Shown here: piece after piece, positions 8,338 to 16,745 of the stretch
How positions within the stretch are numbered: position 1 is the stretch's first letter
Layout of the letters: each line of letters begins with the position of its first letter
Assembly: GCF_000155675.2 (NCBI RefSeq)
Contig: NC_020911.1
Span: 4,748,601-4,812,600 of the forward strand
Length of the DNA stretch: 64,000 nt
Source: Octadecabacter antarcticus 307
GTDB lineage: Bacteria > Pseudomonadota > Alphaproteobacteria > Rhodobacterales > Rhodobacteraceae
Direction: 5' to 3'
Notes under the pieces: model-generated
What the model saw: the letters and a program-made list of their open reading frames with translations, nothing else
The model's database searches: none
What the model was told of the DNA's origin: nothing
Translations under genes and position numbers: made by a program

Positions 8338-9213
8338 CTAGGTCGATGCTTCAGTCTTGAGCCATTTTACAAACACATCCCGGGCGGCCGAGACGACCCC
8401 GGGTCGGGTTAGAATGTGATAGGCGATGCCGCTGTTATGTTCTGCGCATAATTTAACGAAACGCCCTGAGGCAATGTTGGGCGCCGCGATTGGCGCTGGC
8501 ATGACTGCGACCCCAAGACCTGCCAGCGCCGCTGCGCGGGCCAATGGACCTGTCGCGAACGTGGTCACGATTTCTTCATCAAGGACGATACCGTTCTCGG
8601 CCAGCCAGAACCGTTCTTCGGATCGTATTCCATCCAGCAACCAACGCGACCCTTTGAGATCGGCGAGACAATTAACTTCTCGCCCCGCGATGTAGGATGG
8701 CGCGGCGACGGCGACGTGACCGGCGGCCATCAATCTGTTCGCCTTCACGCCAGCCCAGCCACCGCGCCCGTAGCGGATCGCAACGTCGATATTATCGCTG
8801 CGCATGTCGATCAGGGACTTGGACGGGATCAGCTCAACCTCAATTTCGGAATGTTGGTCCCAAAAGCTGCCGATGTGAGGCATCAGCCAGTTGGCGGCAA
8901 ACGACGGCGTGAGAGCCACACGGATTGCGCGGGTTTTGGATTGATCGAGCAGGTCATTTGAAGCAGTGGCGATGAGGCCAAATGCGTCGCTTAGACTATT
9001 GGCAAGTTTGTGGCCTTCAGGTGTGACGGTCATGCCGCGACCCAGTCGTTGCATGAGGGATTGGCTGAAATGATCTTCCAGCGCGCGAACATGCTGGCCG
9101 ATGGCGGCATGGGTCACATTAAGGTCGCGCGCCGCAGCAGAAAAGCTGCTGTGCCGTGCTGCGGATTCAAACGCACGAAGGGCCGCAAGGGAAGGGATAT
9201 CATGCCAGTTCAT
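8338..9213 (-). CDS. LysR-family transcriptional regulator (GcvA-like)
   Basis: 291 residues with an N-terminal winged helix-turn-helix (SLAALRAFESAARHSSFSAA at about 7-26, AARDLNVTHAAIGQHVRALE after it) and a C-terminal type-2 periplasmic-binding-like effector domain from about residue 90. The HTH sequence VTHAAIGQHVRALE is typical of the GcvA/AmpR branch. The target is unknown; the nearest candidate is the divergent 54-residue ORF starting at 9311, because LysR regulators commonly control the gene divergent from their own. An inverted repeat in the shared upstream region is listed separately. Confidence 0.88.
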   Translation of the reverse strand: MNWHDIPSLAALRAFESAARHSSFSAAARDLNVTHAAIGQHVRALEDHFSQSLMQRLGRGMTVTPEGHKLANSLSDAFGLIATASNDLLDQSKTRAIRVALTPSFAANWLMPHIGSFWDQHSEIEVELIPSKSLIDMRSDNIDVAIRYGRGGWAGVKANRLMAAGHVAVAAPSYIAGREVNCLADLKGSRWLLDGIRSEERFWLAENGIVLDEEIVTTFATGPLARAAALAGLGVAVMPAPIAAPNIASGRFVKLCAEHNSGIAYHILTRPGVVSAARDVFVKWLKTEAST

Positions 9214-9219
9214 TTGAAA

Positions 9220-9250
9220 GTCAGGCTAACATATAAAAATTCTTCCTGAC
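9220..9250. promoter_or_regulatory. Possible LysR operator (inverted repeat GTCAGG-N19-CCTGAC)
   Basis: A perfect 6-base inverted repeat separated by 19 AT-rich bases lies just upstream of the LysR start and 60 bases before the divergent small ORF. Position fits autoregulation, but the arm spacing is wider than the usual T-N11-A core, so this is tentative. Confidence 0.3.
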
Positions 9251-9310
9251 TAGGGTAAATCGTATGAAGCCTTTATTAAAAGATCATCAACATAACAAAT
9301 GGAGGACAAA

Positions 9311-9475
9311 ATGCTTACTATACTTGCAGATGCGATGTTCACAGCGACCCTTACCAAACGGGGCAGTGGCATTCCTGAACACCTCAAATCACACGCGGAC
9401 CGTTACGTGCCGAACCATGAACGCAATCGGATGCAGGCCAGATTTTCACACAATCCTTACCGCGATCTATGGTAG
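9311..9475 (+). CDS. Small 54-residue protein, function unknown
   Basis: ATG at 9311 is preceded by GGAGG at 9301-9305, ideal spacing, and the frame runs to TAG at 9475. The product begins MLTILADAMFTATLTKRGSG, is basic in its second half and ends PYRDLW; it has no clear signal peptide or membrane segment. It is divergent from the LysR gene and may be its regulatory target. The strong ribosome binding site argues that it is translated; no family was recognised. A longer overlapping frame (9264-9584) lacks a comparable start. Confidence 0.55.
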   Translation: MLTILADAMFTATLTKRGSGIPEHLKSHADRYVPNHERNRMQARFSHNPYRDLW

Positions 9476-9644
9476 GATTAGCGTGGGCGGTTCTTCCCTG
9501 AGGATCGCCCGCGCATTACAGTGTGAAACGCTTGAGGATAATGTCGGCCAACTGGCCGTCGGTGCGGCTAAAGTGATCCCGTAAGAGTAATCTGTGAAAC
9601 CCACCCATCAAAGTCATCTTCGTGGGCTGTGCTGCTGCCAAGTG

Positions 9645-10235
9645 TCATAACTGATCCAAAAGTTCGCCGTGGCGACGGGTAAAGTCATGACGCACTTCAA
9701 TCGGTGCGCGCAGCCGAATTTCGGCAGTTTTGGCGATGTTAGAGTCTGGTTTACCAAAAAATCTATCGGCTTCAGCTGTTGTAAAACCGGCGATTTTAAC
9801 GGCTTCAAGCCACGCGCTGATTTTGTCAGCTTTCTTAATCTGCTTCTTGATTGCAACGGGCACCTGCGCGGGTAGCCCGAACCGAATATGGATCGCGGCC
9901 ATCAACCGATCATCAAGTGTTTCATACCCCGGTCCGACAGCCGCCTTAACGGGGCTGATCATATCACCAATCACATATTCCGGCGCGTCGTGCAGCAACG
10001 CCGCGAGCCGCCATTTAATCGGTGCCTTGGGGTTCATTCGGGTAAAAATATCTTCGACCAGCAGCGAATGTTCAGCGACAGAATAGGCAAAATCGCCCAT
10101 GGTCTGCCCGTTCCAACGGGCGACAAAGGCAAGCCCATGCGCGATATCTTCGATCTCAATATCCATCGGGGTTGGGTCCAGCAGGTCTAGTCTGCGACCC
10201 GACAGCATTCGCTGCCACGCACGGGGTTGTTTCAT
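9645..10235 (-). CDS. HD-domain hydrolase, YfbR-like
   Basis: 196 residues; ATG at 10235 with GGAGAG upstream is preferred over a longer frame that would run into ahcY. The HD metal-binding signature is complete: VAEHSLLVEDIF near residue 68, ALLHDAPEYVIGDMISPVK near residue 93, and a distal Asp in KADKISAWLEA. YfbR-type enzymes are 5'-deoxynucleotidases, and this protein resembles that group in length and motif spacing, but its substrate cannot be read from sequence. It is divergent from ahcY with 109 bases between starts, so the two may share a control region. Confidence 0.78.
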   Translation of the reverse strand: MKQPRAWQRMLSGRRLDLLDPTPMDIEIEDIAHGLAFVARWNGQTMGDFAYSVAEHSLLVEDIFTRMNPKAPIKWRLAALLHDAPEYVIGDMISPVKAAVGPGYETLDDRLMAAIHIRFGLPAQVPVAIKKQIKKADKISAWLEAVKIAGFTTAEADRFFGKPDSNIAKTAEIRLRAPIEVRHDFTRRHGELLDQL

Positions 10236-10344
10236 TAAGTACTCTCCACAATAGAACCGCGACCCTATGGCGAGCCGCTCTGCATTGTCGAGACCACATT
10301 GCGGTGTTAAAGGAACATCAAATAACTCTTGAGGAGAGAGGCCC

Positions 10345-11733
10345 GTGGCCAAGGATTACATTGTAAAAGACATTTCGCTTGCAGCATTTGGCCGCAAGGA
10401 ACTCGTCATTGCTGAAACCGAAATGCCAGGCCTGATGGCGTGTCGCACCGAATTTGGCACAACCAAGCCGCTGAAAGGCGCGCGGATTGTTGGATCGCTG
10501 CATATGACGATTCAGACAGCCGTGCTGATTGAGACGCTGGTCGAACTTGGTGCGGACGTGCGCTGGGCATCGTGCAACATCTTTTCCACACAAGACCACG
10601 CGGCAGCAGCGATTGCCGAAGGCGGCACGCCGGTGTTTGCGATCAAGGGGCAGTCGCTGGAAGAGCATTGGGATTACCTCGATAAATCGTTCGCATTTCC
10701 AGACGGCGCGAACATGATCCTTGACGATGGCGGCGACGCGACGTTGTACATCCTTTATGGGGCGCGCATGGAAGCTGGTGAAGATCTTCTGTCGGTTCCG
10801 CAGTCTGAAGAAGAAGTCGCGATCAAGGCGCAGATCCTGAAGCGCATCGCAGAGACACCCGGTTGGTTCGCCAAAACGAAGGCCGACATTCAGGGTGTGT
10901 CTGAGGAAACAACGACAGGTGTTCATCGCCTTTATGATCTTCATAAGAAGGGCGAGCTGCCTTTCCCTGCGATCAACGTGAACGATTCTGTCACCAAATC
11001 GAAGTTCGACAACAAGTATGGCTGTAAGGAATCGCTGGTTGACGGTATCCGCCGCGCCACTGACACGATGATGGCCGGTAAGGTCGCGGTTGTCATGGGA
11101 TACGGTGATGTGGGCAAGGGATCTGCTGCGTCGCTTTCTGGTGCTGGCGCGCGTGTGATCGTAACTGAAGTCGATCCTATCTGTGCGCTTCAGGCGGCGA
11201 TGGACGGTTTTCAGGTCACGACGCTGGATGATGTGGTTGAGACGGCGGATATTTTCGTCACTACAACGGGCAACAAGGACGTGATCCGCATCGAACATAT
11301 GCGCCGCATGAAAGACATGGCGATTGTTGGTAACATCGGTCACTTCGACAACGAAATTCAAGTTGCAGCGCTGAAAAACCACAAGTGGACGAACATCAAA
11401 GAACAGGTCGACATGATCGAGATGCCAAATGGCCATCGCCTGATCCTGTTGTCCGAGGGTCGTCTTCTGAACCTTGGCAACGCGACCGGCCACCCGTCAT
11501 TTGTGATGTCGGCGTCGTTTACCAACCAGGTTCTTGCGCAGATTGAATTGTGGACGAAGGGCGACGAATACCAGCCCGGCGTTTACATCCTGCCCAAGCA
11601 TCTGGACGAAAAAGTTGCGCGTCTGCATCTTGATCGCATTGGTGTGAAGCTGTCCAAACTTGATGCCGAACAGGCGGCCTATATTGGTGTGTCACCCGAC
11701 GGTCCGTTCAAGCCTGAGCATTACCGTTACTAA
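10345..11733 (+). CDS. ahcY: Adenosylhomocysteinase
   Basis: 462 residues from a GTG preceded by GAGGAGAG. The enzyme splits S-adenosylhomocysteine to adenosine and homocysteine with bound NAD, relieving inhibition of methyltransferases. Seen motifs: the substrate-site [14 protein letters not shown] near residue 80, the catalytic [10 protein letters not shown] near 190, [15 protein letters not shown] near 220, the Rossmann loop [15 protein letters not shown] near 258, and the C-terminal KPEHYRY that closes the neighbouring subunit's active site. Length and motifs are normal. ahcY close to regBA is conserved in Rhodobacterales. No SAH riboswitch was recognised in the 109 bases upstream. Confidence 0.97.
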   Translation: MAKDYIVKDISLAAFGRKELVIAETEMPGLMACRTEFGTTKPLKGARIVGSLHMTIQTAVLIETLVELGADVRWASCNIFSTQDHAAAAIAEGGTPVFAIKGQSLEEHWDYLDKSFAFPDGANMILDDGGDATLYILYGARMEAGEDLLSVPQSEEEVAIKAQILKRIAETPGWFAKTKADIQGVSEETTTGVHRLYDLHKKGELPFPAINVNDSVTKSKFDNKYGCKESLVDGIRRATDTMMAGKVAVVMGYGDVGKGSAASLSGAGARVIVTEVDPICALQAAMDGFQVTTLDDVVETADIFVTTTGNKDVIRIEHMRRMKDMAIVGNIGHFDNEIQVAALKNHKWTNIKEQVDMIEMPNGHRLILLSEGRLLNLGNATGHPSFVMSASFTNQVLAQIELWTKGDEYQPGVYILPKHLDEKVARLHLDRIGVKLSKLDAEQAAYIGVSPDGPFKPEHYRY

Positions 11734-11752
11734 GGATGATGGGATCAAAGCT

Positions 11753-11763
11753 GGGGGGGGGGG
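11753..11763. repeat. Run of 11 G just after ahcY
   Basis: Eleven consecutive G begin 20 bases after the ahcY stop, followed by GTCACCCACCC. The tract could fold back on the C-rich sequence as part of an ahcY transcription end; long homopolymers also slip during replication. It lies outside any gene. Confidence 0.7.
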
Positions 11764-11806
11764 TCACCCACCCTACTTTTGATAGATAATCCTGACCCTG
11801 ATGATG

Positions 11807-11840
11807 AACGCGAGGCCCCGAACATGCGGCCTCGCGTTTT
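11807..11840 (+). terminator. Rho-independent terminator downstream of ahcY
   Basis: An 11-base perfect stem (AACGCGAGGCC at 11807-11817 with its complement at 11828-11838), a 10-base loop and a T-run ending at 11840. It is 74 bases after the ahcY stop, in the right orientation. Confidence 0.85.
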
Positions 11841-11843
11841 GCG

Positions 11844-12201
11844 TTGTCGACAATTGGATCGACCGCATTGAAACGTCATGCGCAACGGCTGGCGATGTGG
11901 GAATGGCACGGAGTCCAGCCTGCTGCGCGTGAAACCCCAGGCACACAACCGACGGTTTTCCGTCAGACTGGCAGTTACAATAGCCGTCCCATTGGAACGA
12001 CTCGTGGAGGCAGCAATCGTTGGATTACGCATTCCACTGCTGATCTATAATTGGGACGACTGCACCGATGAGGGCCGATTTTTGCGCGCTTTTCCGGACA
12101 GTGCCTGTTCATGGTTCGCCACAACGCTGGGCCCAAATTACAACACCCTACATGCCGACCATTTTCATCTACAAGCCCGGGGTTGGGGTGCCTGCCGCTA
12201 G
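11844..12201 (+). pseudogene. Extensin-like C-terminal domain protein, frameshifted remnant
   Basis: Two frames together reproduce the extensin-like C-terminal domain. The first (to 12050) carries ALKRHAQRLAMWEWHGVQ, then GSYNSRPIGTTRGGSNRW, matching the family's GSYxCR segment. The second, from about 12035, carries DEGRFLRAFPDSACSWFATT and LGPNYNTLHADHFHLQ, the conserved LGPxYNxxHADHFH end. The central part with the SxHAxAxAxDI motif is missing or shifted and no start codon region survives. The family is thought to act on cell-wall peptidoglycan; this copy is dead. Confidence 0.75.
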
Positions 12202-12308
12202 GTTGACGCGGAAAGTGAGATCAGATTTTCCCTTTGCGCTGATGAATTCTGCCAGTAACGTCTGCCTCAGCGCCAAAAAACGGCCATTTTTATACGTGGA
12301 AGAATACC

Positions 12309-12650
12309 ATGGGCAAGCGTGATGACCTGATCGCAAAGTATGCGGATGACCTTGAGAACAAGTGCGGCATGACGCCGGACATGGACCTTTTGACGAAAGT
12401 TACAATTGGCTGCGGCCCGTCAATTTATAATGACGATGCGTCAACCGTGGAAGGGTCGCAAGCGTCCGAGCTGGAGACGGTGAAAAACAATTACCTGATG
12501 AAAAAACTGGGCCTCGCGGATGGTCCCCAATTGATGGATGCGATCAATTCGGTGATCGAGACCTACGGAAAATCTGAGCGCAGCAAGTACCGCGCTGTGG
12601 TTTATTACATGCTGACCAAGCACTTCGGTAAAGAATCCACTTACAAGTAA
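12309..12650 (+). CDS. DUF2853 family protein
   Basis: A 113-residue cytoplasmic protein beginning MGKRDDLIAKYADDLENKCG and continuing TPDMDLLTKVTIGCGPSIYN, the hallmark start of the DUF2853 family. Its function is unknown. The rest is helical with a C-terminal YRAVVYYMLTKHFGKES. It stands alone between the extensin remnant and the first IS6 copy, which begins 58 bases after its stop. Confidence 0.85.
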   Translation: MGKRDDLIAKYADDLENKCGMTPDMDLLTKVTIGCGPSIYNDDASTVEGSQASELETVKNNYLMKKLGLADGPQLMDAINSVIETYGKSERSKYRAVVYYMLTKHFGKESTYK

Positions 12651-12708
12651 CTGGTAAAAGAATCCTGGTAAACATATGTAAAAGCGCGTAACAATAGGTA
12701 GGCTTTTC

Positions 12709-13420
12709 GGCATCGTCGAGTTGTCGGCGATCTTAGCAACGATAGCCCGGACGCCGGATCTCAAGCAGCCTTCAGCACTCGCGTGATGTCGTCCCAGATC
12801 CAATGGGCGTCGGCTCTGGACTGACGGTAGCAAGCGGCTGAAAGCGTGTGGCGGCGGTGGCGGAAGACATTTTGGATTTGATCGTGGACGGAGAGAAATT
12901 GTTGCGCTTGGCGGGGTGATTTGAACCGACCCATGCATTTTTCTCGCCGCCGGGTCGGCCTGTGCGACCCTTCGGATCGATTGTTGAGTCTCTTATGGCT
13001 TCGGTGCTCGATGCCTAGAGCGAGGTCCTTTAGTGCGGCCCCGTAGCTTCGGAGTTTGTCCGTCACAACGACCCGTGGCGCGCCAAATGTTTTGAATAGC
13101 TTGCGGAAAAACCGATCCGCGGTCCGTTTATTTCGCCGAGACTGGACGAGGATGTCCAGCACATCGCCGTTGCTGTCGACAGCGCGCCATAGCCAATACT
13201 TCTTGCCGTTTATCGGAAGGACAACTTCGTCCAGGTGCCATTTGTCCGCCACTTTGGGTCGATCTCGGCGGATCACCTTGGCATATTGTGATCCGAATTT
13301 CGCTACCCAAGCGCGGATGGTCTCGTAGCTGACTATAATCCCGCGTGCTGCCAGCAAGTCCTCGACATCGCGCAAACTCATGGGAAATCGGTGATAGGCC
13401 CAGACGGCGTATGCGATGAT
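12709..13420 (-). mobile_element. IS6-family element, copy 1, left end missing
   Basis: The right terminal repeat is at 12709-12722 (GGCATCGTCGAGTT, inward). The sequence then parallels the complete copy at 16746-17557 with scattered differences until 13420, where an IS3 element starts, so about 100 bases including the left end are lost. Confidence 0.85.
12761..13420 (-). pseudogene. IS6-family transposase, N-terminally truncated
   Basis: The DDE transposase is nearly identical to the full copy at 16792-17505 but lacks roughly its first 20 residues, because the frame runs into the IS3 end at 13420. The helix-turn-helix segment and the DDE residues (WHLDE, VVTDKL, NNRSEGSHR) remain. One visible difference is VLPINGKKYW here against VLPTNGKKYW in the full copy. 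An internal ATG at 13381 could give a shortened product, probably inactive in end recognition. Confidence 0.85.
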
Positions 13421-13483
13421 TGACCTGCGCCCCTAAAACCCCTCCAGATTTGTGTAGAGTCCGCCCAACAAAAGGACGGACAA

Positions 13484-13807
13484 ATGAAGGCACGATTTAC
13501 AGACGAACGGATCATAGCAATTATCAAAGAACAGGAATCTGGGGAGAAGACCGCTGATGTATGTCGGCGGCACGGGATCAGTTCAGCGACGTTCTATAAA
13601 TACACATCGAAGTATGGAGGCATGGAGCCGTCTGACGCGAAGCGGTTGCGGGCCTTGGAAGACGAGAACGGGAAGCTAAAGAAGCTGCTAGCGGAACAGA
13701 TGCTCCCTTCTCGGGACATTGCTGCGCAATACCCTGTCAGGCCAGGGACAATGCAATGTTGCGAGACATCAATTCAAAAAAATGGTGACGCCCGTTGGGA
13801 AGCGTAA
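13484..13807 (+). pseudogene. IS3-family OrfA, frame disrupted by insert A
   Basis: The N-terminal helix-turn-helix is normal: RFTDERIIAIIKEQESG then RRHGISSATFYKYTSKYGG, followed by the leucine-zipper start LRALEDENGKLKKLLAEQML. At that point 41 extra bases (13705-13745) intervene before the expected GACAATGCAATGTTGCG, so the reading frame changes and ends in an unrelated tail. OrfA normally ends near a slippery A7 run (here 13776-13782) at which ribosomes shift into OrfB. With the insert, that fusion cannot form from this reading frame. Confidence 0.82.
13705..13745 (-). repeat. Palindromic mini-insert A
   Basis: 41 bases inserted in orfA, in reverse orientation relative to inserts B and C. 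Hairpin arms GGACATTGC and GCAATaccctGTC around a 3-base loop; one end reads CCCTTCTCGGG, a variant of the CCCTCTCGGC end of the family. Confidence 0.75.
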
Positions 13808-13850
13808 AGCTGTGGTTCACTTGATGGAAACTCATCAGGTTAGCCAGCGA

Positions 13851-13893
13851 CCATTGCCCGGCAGGCGATTGCAAAGCAATCTGCCGAGAGGGG
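13851..13893 (+). repeat. Palindromic mini-insert B
   Basis: About 40 net bases inserted between the VSQR and ACDVL codons of orfB. Core arms GGCAGGCGATTGC and GCAATCTGCC flank AAA, and the 3' end is GAGAGGGG. It is nearly identical to insert D in the unrelated IS1182 transposase (36 of 38 core positions, by eye). Confidence 0.82.
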
Positions 13894-14448
13894 GCGTGCG
13901 ATGTCTTGCAAGTTGATCGATCAACGGTGCGGTATCCGTCTCGCCGTGGCGATGACGCTGAGTTGCGTAATGCCATCAAGCGGGTTTTGAGGGAGCGGCG
14001 ACGGTTTGGTTGCCGTCGTGTTCATGTGATGATCGCGCGCGAAGGCTTTGCGGTGAACCACAAAAAGGTGAGACGCATTTACACTGAAGAGAAGCTCCAA
14101 GTGCGTCGTGGGGGCGGTAGAAAGCGCGCTTTGGGCACGCGGAAGCCGATGGTGCTGCCTGATGGTCCTAACCAGAGATGGTCATTAGATTTTGTGTCTG
14201 ACGCGCTGACTGACGGTCGCCGGTTTCGTATTCTGACGGTTGTCGATGACTTCAGCCGCGAGAACCTGGTGCTTGTCGCGGACACATCATTGTCTGGTCA
14301 GCGCGTTGCCCGAGAACTGGACCGCGTAATCGCTGAGCGCGGCATGCCAAAGACGATTGTGTCGGATAACGTCCTATGCACCGAATTCACCAGCATGGCG
14401 ATCCTCAAATGGGTTCAAAATACGGGCATCGATTGGCATTATATCGCG

Positions 14449-14490
14449 TCCCGCCGCCCGGCAGTGGTTTGCTTGCAAACCATGAGAGGG
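14449..14490 (+). repeat. Palindromic mini-insert C
   Basis: 42 bases in place of one codon, an in-frame gain of 39. Arms TGGTTTGC and GCAAACCA around TT, preceded by CGCCCGGCAG and closed by GAGAGGG, the same outer features as insert B with a different stem. Confidence 0.78.
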
Positions 14491-14767
14491 GGCAAGCCCC
14501 AGCAGAACGGGTTCATCGAAAGCTTCAACGGTAAACTAAGAGATGAATGCCTCAATGAAACGCTGTTTGCTACATTGGGCGACGCCCGCAAAACGCTTGA
14601 AGAATGGCAGGACGACTACAACTGGCGCAGACCACATTCAGCTCTGGGGAACCTGACGCCAATGGAATTTTTAGAGAGAAGGATCATCGACAAGATGACC
14701 GCTTAAGGTCAAAGATTTAGCACCAAGGACTCCGCGCAAAGCTGGAGGGAAATTGGGGCACAGGTCA

Positions 14768-16377
14768 GGCCATACGACGACCAGTGGGCCTATCTATCCT
14801 CCTTGCCGAGAATGTCTGCAGCAGCTGTTTCCAGCCTTGTCGAAACTGCGGAGATCTCCGGGCGGGTGCTGGGCGTCCGCATGCCAGTGGATGACGAACA
14901 TGCAGACGAGCCCTGGAAAATGCCTCCATCGCGGCGCAGCAATCCGCGTCGCCTCGATGCGCCCATGCCGCAGACCATCAAGATGACGATCGCCGACCAG
15001 ATCTATATCGACCGGTCGGAGCTTCCTTCTGCGATGATTGCCCAACTGGTGCGGCTGGCCGCGTTCCAGAACCCCGAATTCTATCGCGCGCAGGCGATGC
15101 GACTGCCAACATTCGGGAAGTCGAGAATTGTGTCCTGTGCCGAACTGCATCCCCGGCATATTGCACTGCCACGCGGCTGTTTTGATGAGGCGGTCGGGCT
15201 CCTGTCCGACCAGGGTGCGAGCGTGGATCTGGACGATCTGCGTGAAGACGGAACCGCCTTGCCGGAGACGGTTCGTTTCCGTGGCGAACTCCGCCAACAG
15301 CAGTCGCCTGCATTCGATGCACTGGCCTGGCACGATAACGGCGTGCTTGCCGCCACGACTGCATTCGGCAAGACAGTCGTGGCCTCGGCTCTGATCGCGC
15401 ACCGTGCCCGCAATGAGCTGGTCCTGGTCCACCGCCGAGAATTGCTGAACCAATGGGTCGAGCGTCTGGGGTCCTTTTTGGAGATCGATCCGAAGCAGAT
15501 CGGCACTATCGGTGCCCGAAAACGCAAACCCACCGGTGTAATCGATGTGGCACTAATCCAGAGTTTGGTCTGCAAAGGCGAGGTGGACGACATCGTCGGC
15601 GATTACGGTCACCTTGTTGTCGATGAATGTCATCATCTGTCCGCCGCGAGTTTTGAACTTGTCGCTCGGAGATCAAAGGCGCGCTATGTCGCAGGTTTGT
15701 CTGCGACAGTAGCTCGAAAAGACGGGCATCATCCGATCATCTTCATGCAGTGTGGCCCGGTGCGCCATCGGGTAAGTGCCAAATCGCAAGCCGCTGTAAG
15801 CGGCATTCACCATCGGGCTCGTGAACGTCATACGAGGTTCCGACTGCCAGAGGACCTGGCCATGGCCGAACGCCCGTCCATGCCCGCGATATATTCCGCT
15901 TTGGCGGAGGACCGTGCTCGAAACGATTTGATCTTCGATGACGTGCTGAAATCACTTGAGGCCAAACGATCCCCGATCGTGCTGACCGAGCGCAGGGATC
16001 ACCTCGAATATCTTCAACAAAGATTTTCTGGGTTTGCAAAGAACATTGTTGTGCTGCGTGGCGGCATGTCCGCCAAGGATCGGAAGACGGCGCAAGCGGC
16101 GCTGAGTGTTGATGATGATGAGGAACGGCTGATCCTTGCGACAGGGCGCTATATCGGCGAAGGCTTCGATGACGCCCGGCTCGATACCCTGTTCCTAACG
16201 ATGCCGATCGCCTGGAAGGGCACGCTGGCGCAATATGTCGGCAGGTTGCACCGACAGCATGACGGAAAGACAGACGTCCTAGTGCTCGACTATGTCGACA
16301 GTGCCGTGCCTGTCCTTGCCAGAATGGCCGCCAAGCGCTGGGCGGGCTATCGTGCGCTCGGCTATGTGATGGAATAG
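14768..16377 (+). pseudogene. TOTE-type primase-helicase, helicase half only
   Basis: An open frame from the IS3 end (PYDDQWAYLSSLPRMS) to TAG 16377, about 536 residues. It matches the C-terminal part of the large proteins in which an archaeo-eukaryotic primase domain precedes a superfamily-2 helicase in TOTE conflict systems; the linker GRVLGVRMPVDDE and the FQNPEFYRAQAMRLPT segment are diagnostic. Helicase motifs: Walker A TTAFGKTVVA, Walker B VVDECHH, motif III LSATVARKDGHH, and motifs V/VI ATGRYIGEGFDDARLDTLF and QYVGRLHR. The primase domain and start are lost to the IS3 insertion. TTG 14803 could still start a fragment. The system was probably antiviral or anti-plasmid before truncation. 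Confidence 0.8.
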
Positions 16378-16406
16378 CGCCCCGCCGGAAGCGGGGCGCT
16401 AGTTTT
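16375..16406. terminator. Bidirectional terminator holding two stop codons
   Basis: An 11-base perfect stem, 16375-16385 with 16391-16401, and a 5-base loop, followed by GTTTT. The TAG of the helicase frame (16375-16377) and the TAG of the opposing integrase frame (16399-16401) are the two outer ends of the stem. Confidence 0.85.
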
Positions 16407-16745
16407 GCCCGGTCGCTCTGGAACGTTGTGTGGCCTCTGCCAATATCTGCATCAGCTTGTCCGAGGGTCCGCGGAATCGCCCGGGCTTGATCAGCAGCGC
16501 ATGATGGGCATCCAGAATTGCGAGCTTCTCGGTTGGGTCCGCGCGCAGGTACATCTCTGTCGTCTGGATACTGGCATGCCCGAGCCAGAGCGCGACTTTA
16601 CGGACATCGCCAGTGGCTTGAAGCGTGTGCATCGCACAGCTATGTCGCAGCACATGCGGGGTTACGTGTTTTGCGGCAATCGACGGCGCCGAGCGTTCGG
16701 CTGTCGACACATGTTGCCTGAGCCTGTAGGCGAAGCCGTCCCGCG
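16399..16745 (-). pseudogene. Tyrosine recombinase/integrase, C-terminal fragment
   Basis: About 115 residues in frame from the IS6 left end (DGFAYRLRQHV) to the stop. It contains the catalytic box HVLRHSCAMHTLQ (His and Arg), LWLGHASIQTTEMYLR (second His and the nucleophilic Tyr). The sequence matches the large phage-like integrases found in recombinase trios and mobile islands. Everything before the catalytic Arg-I region is cut away by IS6 copy 2. It converges on the TOTE helicase, with both stop codons in one terminator, so the two were neighbours in the same ancestral island. Confidence 0.85.

Larger units (their letters stand above)
13782..14706 (+). pseudogene. IS3-family OrfB (DDE integrase), disrupted by inserts B and C
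   Basis: The OrfB frame starts at ATG 13782 ([19 protein letters not shown]) and is broken after VSQR by insert B (13851-13893), which shifts the frame; coding resumes at [20 protein letters not shown]. The rve domain then runs from [11 protein letters not shown] (first Asp) through IVSDN (second Asp) to [16 protein letters not shown] (catalytic Glu). Insert C (14449-14490) replaces the single proline of the conserved [13 protein letters not shown] with 14 residues but keeps the frame. SDNVLCTEF replaces the family's SDNGTEF, a further six-base addition. Activity is unlikely. Confidence 0.85.
13421..14767 (+). mobile_element. IS3-family element, copy 1 (carries three palindromic inserts)
   Basis: Bounded by imperfect inverted repeats, TGACCTGCGCCCC at 13421 and its counterpart ending 14767 (inward TGACCTGTGCCCC). 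The 1347-bp element encodes OrfA and OrfB of the IS407-like group. It lies between IS6 copy 1 and a truncated helicase gene, and the flanking bases do not match, so adjacent deletion or recombination has occurred. Confidence 0.9.

Noticed and set aside
10236..10344. SAH or SAM riboswitch ahead of ahcY
   Set aside because: The 109-base leader does not show the conserved core of the riboswitch classes I know, and part of it must serve the divergent HD gene.
10318..11493. 391-residue open frame antisense to ahcY
   Set aside because: It lies wholly over a strongly conserved gene on the other strand, has an atypical Arg/His/Val-rich composition and no family likeness.
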